NCBI RefSeq assembly: GCF_010747415.1
Contig: NZ_JAAGNZ010000002.1
Location: 62,001-126,000, forward strand
Direction of reading: 5' to 3'
Origin: Spirosoma agri
Lineage (GTDB): Bacteria > Bacteroidota > Bacteroidia > Cytophagales > Spirosomataceae
Length of the DNA: 64,000 nt
Numbering within the stretch: the first letter of the stretch is position 1; the number at the start of each line of letters is the position of its first letter. The notes beneath the pieces were generated by a model. That model saw only the letters and a list, made by a program, of their open reading frames with translations. It was not told the DNA's origin and ran no database searches. Made by a program: the position numbers and the translations under genes. Positions 1-7,739 of the stretch are shown piece by piece.

Positions 1-745
1 GTATCGTATGGACCGGACGATGTCTACCCCGTGTGTCATCGATGTTATGTGAGTCAATTCCAACGAGTTTGACACCACAATCACGCAGGTAAGTGGCCGC
101 ATCAGCCGTTAGAAACGGGTGATTTTCATAGTAGGTTTCGGTATTCCAGAAGTCAGCCCATCCCGTATGAATCAGAACGGCGCGATTTCTGATCTCGTAG
201 TTTCGTAAATGCGCTTCGCTGACGGCTAGCGTTTCCGTATGGGGTACGTGAATGACAATACCTTCCAGATCGGTAAACGCATCCAGCTCCACGTCAGACA
301 GGTCTTTTCCCTGCTCATACCGATGAAAAGGGCAGTCCAGATACGTACCGGTATTGGTAACCATCTCAATCTTTCCGATCTGAAATTCGGTCCCCTCCTC
401 ATAAAACTGACGTGAGGTTTCACGGCTCAGGTAGTCGCAGACTATGGGCGCGGGTAAACCTTTGTACGTAACAAGTCCGTCTTCAATCGTATGGCTCAGG
501 TCGATCAACCGACTCCGTTTGCCATCGCTGTTTACTGGAGTTCGCTTATGGGCTTCTATCAGAATTTCTTTGTTCAGAATTCGGGTTTTGCCAACCATAA
601 GTAAGCGCAGATCGGCAATGATCGAATCAATCAGTTCCTGATCTGATATATCGTCACCAGTAATATCGAGTCTGAAATCGTCACCTTTCAGACTTCCACC
701 ATTAGTGAAGTAGATCTCGAAATCGAATTTTACTCGTTTTTGCAT
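1..745 (-). CDS. Cyclase-family (kynurenine formamidase-like) hydrolase, 3' end outside window
   Basis: The reading frame opens at an ATG at 745 and runs off the left edge without a stop, giving about 248 visible codons. Residues about 78 onward match the cyclase/KynB fold: SRLIDLSHTIEDGL, then GTYLDCPFHRY and VGIDSHNIDD. These proteins are usually metal-dependent amidohydrolases. Here the metal motif reads TNTGTYLDCPFH instead of the textbook HxGTHxDxPxH, so the first two His ligands appear as Asn and Tyr; Asp and the last His remain. A roughly 70-residue acidic N-terminal extension precedes the hydrolase domain. The substrate cannot be inferred. The downstream part is missing only because of the window boundary. 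Confidence 0.8.
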   Translation of the reverse strand, partial: MQKRVKFDFEIYFTNGGSLKGDDFRLDITGDDISDQELIDSIIADLRLLMVGKTRILNKEILIEAHKRTPVNSDGKRSRLIDLSHTIEDGLVTYKGLPAPIVCDYLSRETSRQFYEEGTEFQIGKIEMVTNTGTYLDCPFHRYEQGKDLSDVELDAFTDLEGIVIHVPHTETLAVSEAHLRNYEIRNRAVLIHTGWADFWNTETYYENHPFLTADAATYLRDCGVKLVGIDSHNIDDTRGRHRPVHTI

Positions 746-794
746 ATACTGTCTCTACGTTGGTACAACCAGCAAGGTTACCAAAAGCAACCGA

Positions 795-828
795 CTGGAA
801 GACGGATATAGCCCCGTCTTCCAGTTAC
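795..828 (-). terminator. Intrinsic terminator after thiL
   Basis: An 11-bp perfect stem, CTGGAAGACGG at 795-805 paired with CCGTCTTCCAG at 814-824, sits immediately after the thiL stop and would end leftward transcription. The short gap to the next gene start at 745 contains nothing else obvious. Confidence 0.6.
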
Positions 829-1857
829 TTACTTCATGAAGTTTTCCCAGCCCTGCGCTCTGATCGGCGTTTGCTGACCGGCTTTCGTGGCCAATATAAT
901 CTGTTTTGGGTCGGCGGTCAGATAGCCAATGGCGGTTATACGGGCGTTGTTCGCCAGCTTATCGAACTCTTGCGGACGAACGGTGAAGAGTAATTCGTAA
1001 TCCTCCCCTCCGTTCAGGGCAGCGGTTACCGGACTGATGCTAAATTCGTCAGCGGCCAGGTGAGTCTGATCGTCGATTGGGATATTCTCGTCAAAAATTA
1101 CCGCGCCCGTTCCCGATTGCCGGCAGATGTGCAATAGCTCCGACGCTAACCCATCCGACACATCGATCATCGCCGTAGGTCGAATACCTAAATCGTGCAG
1201 TTCGTGAACAATGTCGGTGCGGGCATCGGGCCGGAGTTGACGCTGGATCAGGTAAGACCGTTCTTCAGACAAGTTGGGCTGCATATTCGGATCAGCCAGG
1301 AAAACCTGTTTTTCGCGTTCCAGCAGTTGAAGGCCGAGGTAAGCCGCTCCCAAATCGCCCGTGACGCAGATCACATCGTTCGGCTGGGCCGTGCTTCGAT
1401 ACGTAACCAGGTCTTTGGGCACCTTGCCCAGCACCGAAATCGACAGGATCAGTCCCGACCGCGAAGCCGTCGTATCACCACCAACCAGATCGACGTTATA
1501 GGCTGCACAGGCTGCCCGGATGCCCTCGTACAGTTCATCGACGGCCTCGACCGGAAAGCGGCTGCTCAGGCCAATCGATACCGTAAGTTGGACCGGTAAC
1601 CCGTTCATGGCCGCTATATCCGACACATTGACGGCTACGGCCTTGAAGCCAAGATGTTTTAACGGGACATACCCAAGATCGAAATGAATGCCTTCGACAA
1701 GCATGTCGGTAGCCAGCAGGCCATAGTCGTTGCCCCAGTCGAAAACAGCTGCATCGTCACCAATGCCCTGCACTGTTTCTGAATGAAGGGGAGGGGGCGT
1801 TGCCTGACGAATACGTTCGATCAGGCCAATTTCGCCAATAGTAGTAAGATCAGTCAT
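829..1857 (-). CDS. thiL: Thiamine-monophosphate kinase
   Basis: ThiL phosphorylates thiamine monophosphate to thiamine pyrophosphate, the last step of cofactor synthesis. The 342-residue product has the family hallmarks: an N-terminal TTIGEIGLIERI segment, GIGDDAAVFDW near residue 35, LVEGIHFDLGY, VNVSDIAAMNG, VGGDTTASRSG and a C-terminal GGEDYELLFTV, all from the PurM/AIR-synthase-like ATP and magnesium binding fold. The frame stays open 14 codons further upstream, but the ATG at 1857 gives the start expected for the family. It is transcribed alone and leftward, with a hairpin after it. Confidence 0.95.
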   Translation of the reverse strand: MTDLTTIGEIGLIERIRQATPPPLHSETVQGIGDDAAVFDWGNDYGLLATDMLVEGIHFDLGYVPLKHLGFKAVAVNVSDIAAMNGLPVQLTVSIGLSSRFPVEAVDELYEGIRAACAAYNVDLVGGDTTASRSGLILSISVLGKVPKDLVTYRSTAQPNDVICVTGDLGAAYLGLQLLEREKQVFLADPNMQPNLSEERSYLIQRQLRPDARTDIVHELHDLGIRPTAMIDVSDGLASELLHICRQSGTGAVIFDENIPIDDQTHLAADEFSISPVTAALNGGEDYELLFTVRPQEFDKLANNARITAIGYLTADPKQIILATKAGQQTPIRAQGWENFMK

Positions 1858-1946
1858 AATAATGAACCGGTAACAGCCAACCGATGCGTAGCAGGGCAAA
1901 AGCCACGTGGCTGAATGACCCTGTCGTTTGCGGTTGACTGGTAACC

Positions 1947-1981
1947 AAAAAAGCCGTTCCGCTTGACCTACGGAACGGCTT
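1947..1981 (-). terminator. Intrinsic terminator
   Basis: Stem AAGCCGTTCCG (1951-1961) pairs with CGGAACGGCTT (1971-1981) and is followed on the minus strand by a T run. It lies just after the lipoprotein gene that ends at 2006. Confidence 0.75.
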
Positions 1982-2005
1982 AACTGAAAAAATGGTTTGC
2001 CAACC

Positions 2006-2452
2006 TTACGGATTCGACAAGGTATACTTGTTGGTTGTGTTGCCTGTTTTCTGACTTGGTGTGTTCCGGGTTAACACCAGCTCCGAATCACTAATTGAAT
2101 TAATTGTGAACTCGATGGTACCTCCCGTGCCCGAAGGAGCAGGGCTTAAGTTGCTCAATACAAGTCGGGTATCACTCGGCACAGAGTATTGACCGGTGAC
2201 CTGAATATTATCGTAGTCGGTGTATTTAACTGTGGGCGGATTGCTCAGATCGAGCTGGAATCTGGTATAGTCCCGAGAGTTGGTGGTTCCACCTTTGGTG
2301 TAAACCGTTTGACTATCTTCATTGACAGAACGGGCCGTCCAGACTTTGGCAATACGCTCGGAAACGGGCGGAGTTTTGTCACCACCGCAACCCATCAACA
2401 GACCGACAATCAAGGTTGCCGACAGAAACGCGATGAGGGAAGTCTTTTTCAT
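2006..2452 (-). CDS. Putative lipoprotein, lipocalin-like
   Basis: This 148-residue protein begins MKKTSLIAFLSATL and has a lipobox ending LLMGC, so it should be lipidated on Cys and anchored in the envelope. After it comes ERIAKVWTARSVNED, then alternating beta-strand segments ending in ISDSELVLTR. That layout is common in small Bacteroidota lipocalin-like lipoproteins of unknown ligand. The start at 2452 was chosen because it places the signal peptide correctly; the frame is open 28 codons further upstream but those residues look unlike coding sequence. Function is not known. Confidence 0.75.
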   Translation of the reverse strand: MKKTSLIAFLSATLIVGLLMGCGGDKTPPVSERIAKVWTARSVNEDSQTVYTKGGTTNSRDYTRFQLDLSNPPTVKYTDYDNIQVTGQYSVPSDTRLVLSNLSPAPSGTGGTIEFTINSISDSELVLTRNTPSQKTGNTTNKYTLSNP

Positions 2453-2560
2453 TGTAAATTGTTGTGTATAAACTGAAGTGGCTAAAGTTACGCTAATTTT
2501 GTTGTCACCCGCAACTTTCAAACCCTCAATAATCACGTGGTTTGACTTAACGGATTATTA

Positions 2561-2809
2561 ATGGCTACTGATCCGGTTTTACTAAAAGAATACTCCCGCG
2601 CACAGCTGGCCCTTCGTAATGGCACCGATCGTGATGAAATCTGGTGTGCTTATGCCGGTATTATTTACGACGTTTCGGCCTCACGGCTTTGGCGAAACGG
2701 TAAGCATTACGAACACTGGGCAGGGCAGGACCTCACCGACGAACTACGCGATGCACCCCACGCTGACTGGGTGTTTTCCAAATTTTCGGCCGTTGGACGA
2801 CTGGTCTAA
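2561..2809 (+). CDS. Small soluble cytochrome b5-like heme-binding protein
   Basis: The 82-residue protein is essentially one cytochrome b5 fold: EYSRAQLALRNGTDRDE, WCAYAGIIYDVSASRLW, then GKHYEHWAGQDLT and a short C-terminal helix ending FSAVGRLV. The HYEHWAGQDLT segment is characteristic of the short prokaryotic b5-like family. No membrane segment or signal peptide is seen, so it is probably cytoplasmic. Electron-transfer partners are not apparent; the next gene is a sugar-kinase-like protein. It diverges from the lipoprotein gene with about 108 bp between starts. Confidence 0.85.
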   Translation: MATDPVLLKEYSRAQLALRNGTDRDEIWCAYAGIIYDVSASRLWRNGKHYEHWAGQDLTDELRDAPHADWVFSKFSAVGRLV

Positions 2810-2899
2810 CGGGTCGTCATACGCCGGTCGGTAAGCCGCTCTGGCATAGCCTACGGTTTTCTCCACAAAAACTTAGCCAACAAATCACACAGTCTGAAC

Positions 2900-3754
2900 A
2901 TGACCAGTATGCTCATTGCTGATAGCGGCTCGACCAAAACCGACTGGCGGCTTATTCGTGCCGATGGTAGTACCCGCGCTATTCAAACGAATGGTTTCAA
3001 TCCCTATTATCAAACGACGGAACAGATTAGTACCACGCTACGGGCTCAGCTGCTTCCTGAACTGGACGAAGCATCTATAAAAGCTGTGTTTTTCTACGGT
3101 GCCGGGTGCAGTGGGCCATCGGTAAACTACATCGTAGCCGATGCGCTTCGGGCGGTATTACCTAACCTGACTGTTGTTGATGTCGAGAGCGACATGCTGG
3201 GTGCGGCACGGGGCGCAGCGGGCCATGAGCGGGGTATTGTCTGCATTCTGGGCACCGGATCGAATGCGTGCTGTTACGATGGCAATGCGATTTCGCGCGG
3301 TAGTCAAACGCTGGGCTTCTGGCTGGGCGACGAGGGGAGCGGAGGGTATCTGGGCAAAACGCTGGTCCGAGATTTTTTCCAGGAACGCTTACCCATCCCG
3401 TTGACAAAGGCCTTCCGAGAGCGATACGCACTCGACCGGGCAACGCTCTTGGAAAACGCGTACCAAAAACCGTTCCCCAATCGGTATTTCGCATCGTTCA
3501 CGCCTTTCCTGTCGGAACACATCACCGATGCGTACGTGGACAAACTGGTGACCGATGCGTTCGTACTGTTTCTGTCAACCTACGTTGTGCGCTTTCCGGA
3601 AGCGGCTCAATGGCCGGTTCATTTTGTGGGATCGATTGCTTACTATTTTGCTGACCAGTTGCATAAAGCCGTCAAACAAACGGGATTGATTATGGGTCAT
3701 GTGGTAAAAGCACCCGCTAGCCGGTTAGTTGATTTTCATCAACAGGCTGTGTGA
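2900..3754 (+). CDS. BadF/BadG-type ATPase, N-acetylglucosamine-kinase-like
   Basis: This 284-residue protein belongs to the ASKHA fold. The phosphate-1 motif is IADSGSTKTDWRLI at the N terminus; FFYGAGCSGP, VCILGTGSNACCYDG and GFWLGDEGSGGYLGKTL follow. Bacteroidota members of this size are usually annotated as GlcNAc or related amino-sugar kinases, which would fit peptidoglycan recycling together with the GH3 fusion at 24002-27067. The exact sugar is inferred only from family membership. Translation could start at 2900 or at the internal ATG at 2909. Confidence 0.8.
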   Translation: MTSMLIADSGSTKTDWRLIRADGSTRAIQTNGFNPYYQTTEQISTTLRAQLLPELDEASIKAVFFYGAGCSGPSVNYIVADALRAVLPNLTVVDVESDMLGAARGAAGHERGIVCILGTGSNACCYDGNAISRGSQTLGFWLGDEGSGGYLGKTLVRDFFQERLPIPLTKAFRERYALDRATLLENAYQKPFPNRYFASFTPFLSEHITDAYVDKLVTDAFVLFLSTYVVRFPEAAQWPVHFVGSIAYYFADQLHKAVKQTGLIMGHVVKAPASRLVDFHQQAV

Positions 3755-3756
3755 TG

Positions 3757-3764
3757 TACCTTTG
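3757..3764 (+). promoter_or_regulatory. Bacteroidota -7 promoter element before the PaaE-like gene
   Basis: TACCTTTG fits the TAnnTTTG consensus of Bacteroidota housekeeping promoters. It lies about 84 bp before the ATG at 3848. I do not see a well-spaced TTTG -33 box, so the call rests on one element. Confidence 0.45.
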
Positions 3765-3770
3765 CAATCG

Positions 3771-3827
3771 GCTTATCGTTTGATTGCGGTCACTACCTGC
3801 GTAATCAACACCCTGCGAGCGATAAGC
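3771..3827 (+). other. Nested hairpin in the leader of the PaaE-like gene
   Basis: An outer stem GCTTATCG (3771-3778) pairs with CGATAAGC (3820-3827). Inside it TGATTGCG (3781-3788) pairs with CGTAATCA (3800-3807) with one G-U. The structure would lie in the transcript leader if transcription starts just after the -7 element at 3757. No T run follows, so it is not a typical terminator. Confidence 0.5.
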
Positions 3828-3847
3828 TGACAACAACCTGAATAGTA

Positions 3848-4918
3848 ATGGCAAATCGGTATTTTCTAAAAGTAAAAGAGGTTGTTCGGGAAACGCCGGA
3901 CGCTGTAACGATCACATTCTGGCACCCGCTCAACGAGGAAGTGCGTTACCAGCCCGGTCAGTTTTTAACATTTCTGCTGACTATCAACGGACAGAAGGTA
4001 AGACGATCCTATTCAATGGCGTCTTCTCCGCATGTGGATGTGTCGCTGGCAGTGTCGGTGAAACGAGTACCCGGAGGGCTGGTTTCCAATCACTTATACG
4101 ATAATGTTAAGTCGGGCGATATTCTTGAGACGCTGGAGCCAATGGGTAATTTCGTGCCCAAGCTGGACGCAAAGAATCGGCGGACCATTGTATTGATTGG
4201 GGCCGGGAGCGGTATTACGCCCCTGTTCTCGATGGCTAAATCGGCACTACACGTAGAACCGGACAGCCGCATCTGGCTCATCTACGGAAACCGCAGTCAG
4301 CATACGATCATCTACAAACCGCATCTGGATGCCATGGAACAGGCCTACGGAGCATCGCGCTTTAAGGTAACGCACGTGCTTAGTCAGCCAACGGGTAGCT
4401 GGACGGGTCTCGAAGGGCGTTTGAATCAGCATACCATTACGAAGCTGATCGATTCACTGCCTGCTGCCGATCGTCAGAATGCGAGCTTTTATCTGTGCGG
4501 TCCCGATGGTATGATGGCCGAAGCACGTTCGGCCCTGTCGCTGGTGCATATTCCGAACGACCGCGTCTTTAAGGAGAGTTATATCACAACACCTGTCGCA
4601 GCTGGCGAGGTGATCGAAGAACCGGTAACCGCCGGAGACAGTGGGTCGCCCGAAGTGACGGTATTGTACGAAGGCAGCGAATATAAATTTGCGGTAGCAC
4701 CCCACCAGACTATTCTGGAAGCTGCCTTGGATCTGGATATAGACTTGCCTTATTCGTGCCAGGCGGGGATGTGTACGGCTTGTCTGGGCCGTTGTATATC
4801 CGGGAAGGTGAAACTGGACGAAGAGGATGGCTTATCCGAATCCGAGTTAAAGGCCGGCTATGTGCTAACCTGCGTTGCCCACCCCATTGGTCGGGATGTG
4901 GTCATCGAAATCGAGTAA
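3848..4918 (+). CDS. PaaE-like flavin reductase with C-terminal 2Fe-2S ferredoxin domain
   Basis: The 356-residue protein has three modules. An N-terminal FAD barrel carries RRSYSMASSP, a middle NAD(P)-binding domain carries VLIGAGSGITPLFSMA and FYLCGPDGMM, and a plant-type ferredoxin domain at the C terminus carries CQAGMCTAC plus the later Cys in VLTCVAHP. This is the layout of PaaE, the reductase of phenylacetyl-CoA epoxidase, and of related oxygenase reductases. No other paa gene is in the window, so it may serve a different oxygenase or desaturase. It stands alone and faces the M56 gene. Confidence 0.88.
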   Translation: MANRYFLKVKEVVRETPDAVTITFWHPLNEEVRYQPGQFLTFLLTINGQKVRRSYSMASSPHVDVSLAVSVKRVPGGLVSNHLYDNVKSGDILETLEPMGNFVPKLDAKNRRTIVLIGAGSGITPLFSMAKSALHVEPDSRIWLIYGNRSQHTIIYKPHLDAMEQAYGASRFKVTHVLSQPTGSWTGLEGRLNQHTITKLIDSLPAADRQNASFYLCGPDGMMAEARSALSLVHIPNDRVFKESYITTPVAAGEVIEEPVTAGDSGSPEVTVLYEGSEYKFAVAPHQTILEAALDLDIDLPYSCQAGMCTACLGRCISGKVKLDEEDGLSESELKAGYVLTCVAHPIGRDVVIEIE

Positions 4919-4930
4919 ACCTGGGGTAGG

Positions 4931-5014
4931 TGGTCGGCCGTTGCCGCAGAAACCCGTGACCAGTAGCCATAACTATTGATCTCGGATATTCGCGGCAACG
5001 GCCGACCGTCCACG
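4931..5014. repeat. REP-like inverted repeat 1 between convergent genes
   Basis: GTCGGCCGTTGCCGC (4933-4947) is the exact reverse complement of 4992-5006, with 44 bases between. The right arm continues as CGGCCGACCGTCCACG (4999-5014). The core recurs at 41444-41521 and 63331-63346. It may end transcription from both flanking genes. Confidence 0.65.
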
Positions 5015-5025
5015 CTACACTAATT

Positions 5026-7179
5026 TCAATCCTGCTTGGGAGCTGGTGCTGCTTTTGGAGAGGTAGGTGGTACGGCTGGTCGGGCTGGCACGGCTTTCGA
5101 AGAGGCAGGTGGTACGGCTGGTAGGTTAGGTACTCCTGCTCTTTGTAACCGGGCCGGACCCACAGGCCCAATGGGGCCAATAGATTGAGCCCGTCCGCGC
5201 ATAAGTGGAGCCGACGCACCCATACCCGTATGACTCCAGGCCGACAGATAGTTTGTATAGCCTAATTTGCGGATCTGTAGTTCCGTTTCGCGGAGCGGCT
5301 TCTCGGCCTTCTCAAGCTCAGATTGGGTACTGATCAGTTGCTGATTCAGCTTTTCGATCTCCGCTTCAATTTTCCGGATGCCAGCCTCCCCGGCTTCTAT
5401 TTGTTTGGTCAAAGTGGCTTGCGCTGAATCGGTACGGGCAAAACCACTTTTCATGATCGTGTTTTGCTGATTGGTTGTCAGCAAGAACCGTTTCTGCTCG
5501 AGAACGGACTTCTGCCGCTCGATTCGTTCGATAACGCGCTCAACCGATTCAACGGTAAACTGCTGCGACTGAGCCTGCGCCCGAAGTAAGGCTACTTTTC
5601 CTTTATTCAGCTCCTGCTGGTCGGCAATACTGTCTTGTCTGCGGAGCATGGCCAACCCATCGAAATCAGGTGTTTGGGTTGCATATCCCTGAATGATCGT
5701 GTCGGCAACGGCCTGGGCATCATGAAGAGAGGTAAAGGCGTCATGGATGATGCTGTCATAATTCACATTGGCTAGTCCCTCCACCGTGCCATCGGGGCTG
5801 AGTGGTATGTTATCCATCGCTGATGCGACGATCGTACTGTAGTCGATTTGCCCTAATCCTTCATTAAGCGCATTCATGCCATCACCCAGCGAATGGGTTG
5901 TTTCGATGATCGTGAGTAGAATATCACGGTCGGCCTGCGGAACATCATCCAGCGAGAGTTTACCCGTCATCACCTGATCCAACTGACTTTGTAGCCGCTT
6001 AACCCGACTTGCCGGTAATTTCTGCCCTTTCCAGATAATGTACTCCACCTTGTTATTATCTGACAGGCCAAACTTGGTCCCGTTACCCACGCTGTGCTGT
6101 CGTGAAGCGCGCGGTTTTGGTTTGGCGGGTTTGGGTTGTTGTTGAACAGCGTAGACCGATGCGCTAACCAGTAACAGCGTGGCCAATGTCAATCCGGCCA
6201 GACTGCCGTTTGATACCACCGGACGTGTTGGTACGCCCAACATACGCCGAACTCGCTGGAGCAGCAACTGCCGCTTTGATGTCAGAGCCATCGCCAGCGA
6301 AGGCGTAAGGTTCGATTGCGCCAGTCGTAATTCCTCAATGCGGGCCAGTGCCTGCGCCAGAATTCGCCCGTTTCCCCCGCAAGCCTGCACCGACAGGTCA
6401 TCGCAGCAATGTTCGCGTTCTTCCCGAACCCGTGCCGATAGCCACCAGATAGCCGGGTGGAAAAAGTAAAGCACTTCCATAACTGACTGAAGTAAATTCA
6501 CGGCATAATCATGCCGTTTGACGTGCGCCAGTTCGTGAGCCAGTACGGCTTCAATTTCACGCATCGACAGATTGGTTGCCAGTCCGAGCGGGAGCAGCAG
6601 AACCGGTTTCAGCACGCCTACCACCATCGGCACCGCGATCCGGGCGGATTCCCGTACGTGGATGATCGACCGGATGGCCAGCGTCGATCGTAATTGGTTG
6701 GTCAACTCGGCCCACTGATCGGATACGGGTTTGGTTGCCGTTCGACTGAGGTGTTGCAGGTAAAGCCAGCCACCCGTGAGCCGAAGTCCAAACAGAAGCA
6801 CACCGAGCAGATAAATCAGTACAAACTGACTTAGGTGTTCATCCAGAAAGAGTTGTACCTGTTTGTGCCAAGGCACTGTTCGCGAAACGGTCTGCCAATG
6901 AATAGCAAACGAGCGCATCGGCAGGGTGGGAGCGGGCGCATTGAGTATGGACGAAACCGGTTCGTAATACCAGCCAAAGGTACCCGCCGAGATGAGCAAC
7001 TGAACGAACAGTGCCAGCGCACCCACCCGATAACGAACTACGCTCGACTGGTTACGTAGCAGATGCAAAGCCAGGGCTGTTGATAAAACCAGGGCAAATC
7101 CCTGCCAGAGTGCGTGGAATAAGGTCCAGCCCAGCGAATACATAACCGGACTTGACAGCTGATAGGTGATCGTGTTCAT
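5026..7179 (-). CDS. BlaR1-like M56 membrane metallopeptidase sensor
   Basis: A 717-residue protein with four N-terminal membrane segments and the zinc protease motif HELAH (about residues 215-219) within VLAHELAHVKRHDY, then the REEREHCCDD segment that supplies a further ligand in this family. Family members sense envelope stress and inactivate a BlaI-type repressor, and blaI lies directly upstream with 27 bp between. The usual penicillin-binding sensor domain is absent. After a TM segment near residue 325 the C-terminal half is a long coiled coil followed by a GPIGPVGP collagen-like stretch and a Pro/Ala-rich tail. The signal sensed is therefore unlikely to be a beta-lactam. Confidence 0.88.
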   Translation of the reverse strand: MNTITYQLSSPVMYSLGWTLFHALWQGFALVLSTALALHLLRNQSSVVRYRVGALALFVQLLISAGTFGWYYEPVSSILNAPAPTLPMRSFAIHWQTVSRTVPWHKQVQLFLDEHLSQFVLIYLLGVLLFGLRLTGGWLYLQHLSRTATKPVSDQWAELTNQLRSTLAIRSIIHVRESARIAVPMVVGVLKPVLLLPLGLATNLSMREIEAVLAHELAHVKRHDYAVNLLQSVMEVLYFFHPAIWWLSARVREEREHCCDDLSVQACGGNGRILAQALARIEELRLAQSNLTPSLAMALTSKRQLLLQRVRRMLGVPTRPVVSNGSLAGLTLATLLLVSASVYAVQQQPKPAKPKPRASRQHSVGNGTKFGLSDNNKVEYIIWKGQKLPASRVKRLQSQLDQVMTGKLSLDDVPQADRDILLTIIETTHSLGDGMNALNEGLGQIDYSTIVASAMDNIPLSPDGTVEGLANVNYDSIIHDAFTSLHDAQAVADTIIQGYATQTPDFDGLAMLRRQDSIADQQELNKGKVALLRAQAQSQQFTVESVERVIERIERQKSVLEQKRFLLTTNQQNTIMKSGFARTDSAQATLTKQIEAGEAGIRKIEAEIEKLNQQLISTQSELEKAEKPLRETELQIRKLGYTNYLSAWSHTGMGASAPLMRGRAQSIGPIGPVGPARLQRAGVPNLPAVPPASSKAVPARPAVPPTSPKAAPAPKQD

Positions 7180-7206
7180 GACAAAGTCGTGTTAAGAAGG
7201 TAAGGT

Positions 7207-7575
7207 CTATTGGTCCCGGTTCAGGTCATTCAGTAATCGCTTGATCTCATCGAGTTCCTCGCGCGATGTCTTGTGCTGGCCAAGCACCTGCATCACCAGT
7301 TTGGACGCCGATCCCCGGAAGGCCGTCTCGACAAATCGATCGACCAGCCCCCGCTGGGTTTCTTCCTGGGTTACGGCTGCCGAGTAGGTGTGTGAGCGTG
7401 CATCCTCATCGCGACGAAGCAACCCTTTTTCGTGCATGATCTGCATCAGTTTCAGGGCGGTTGTATAGCCGATGTCACGGCTCTGACTCAACTGGTCGAG
7501 CACCTGACGAACCGTACTCGGCCCATTGGTCCAGAGCACATGTAGTATTTCCAGTTCAGCATCTGTTGGCTTCAT
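7207..7575 (-). CDS. BlaI/MecI-family transcriptional repressor
   Basis: This protein of about 122 residues starts MKPTDAELEILHVLW and has the winged-helix core IGYTTALKLMQIMHEKGLL and the C-terminal dimerisation helices of BlaI/CopY proteins. It should repress its own operon with the downstream M56 gene until the protease removes it. An alternative ATG two codons upstream (7581) is possible. Two matching palindromes immediately upstream of the start are strong operator candidates. Confidence 0.92.
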   Translation of the reverse strand: MKPTDAELEILHVLWTNGPSTVRQVLDQLSQSRDIGYTTALKLMQIMHEKGLLRRDEDARSHTYSAAVTQEETQRGLVDRFVETAFRGSASKLVMQVLGQHKTSREELDEIKRLLNDLNRDQ

Positions 7576-7581
7576 AAGCAT

Positions 7582-7623
7582 CTACGAATAATTTCGTAGT
7601 AAACATATACGAAGGTTTTCGTA
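7582..7623. promoter_or_regulatory. Twin BlaI-type operators
   Basis: Two dyads with the same arms and spacing lie directly upstream of blaI: CTACGAA-4 nt-TTCGTAG (7582-7599) and TACGAA-4 nt-TTCGTA (7608-7623). Their centres are 25 bp apart. The spacing and position are what autoregulation by a dimeric BlaI-like repressor would need. The M3 peptidase gene begins rightward about 115 bp away and could share the control. Confidence 0.75.
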
Positions 7624-7739
7624 GATGCAAGCAACTAAACAAAAAAGTTTTACAGCGACTTAGTTGTAAGGTGACCGGAAAGCCGCTTGCTTTGTTAAAA
7701 CGTGAACTAATTATCAGAACGGCTACCTGGCTCTTTGTT

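Noticed and set aside
4931..5014. Insertion sequence ends
   Set aside because: No transposase or target duplication nearby; the repeats share a core with other intergenic copies and fit a REP-like element better.
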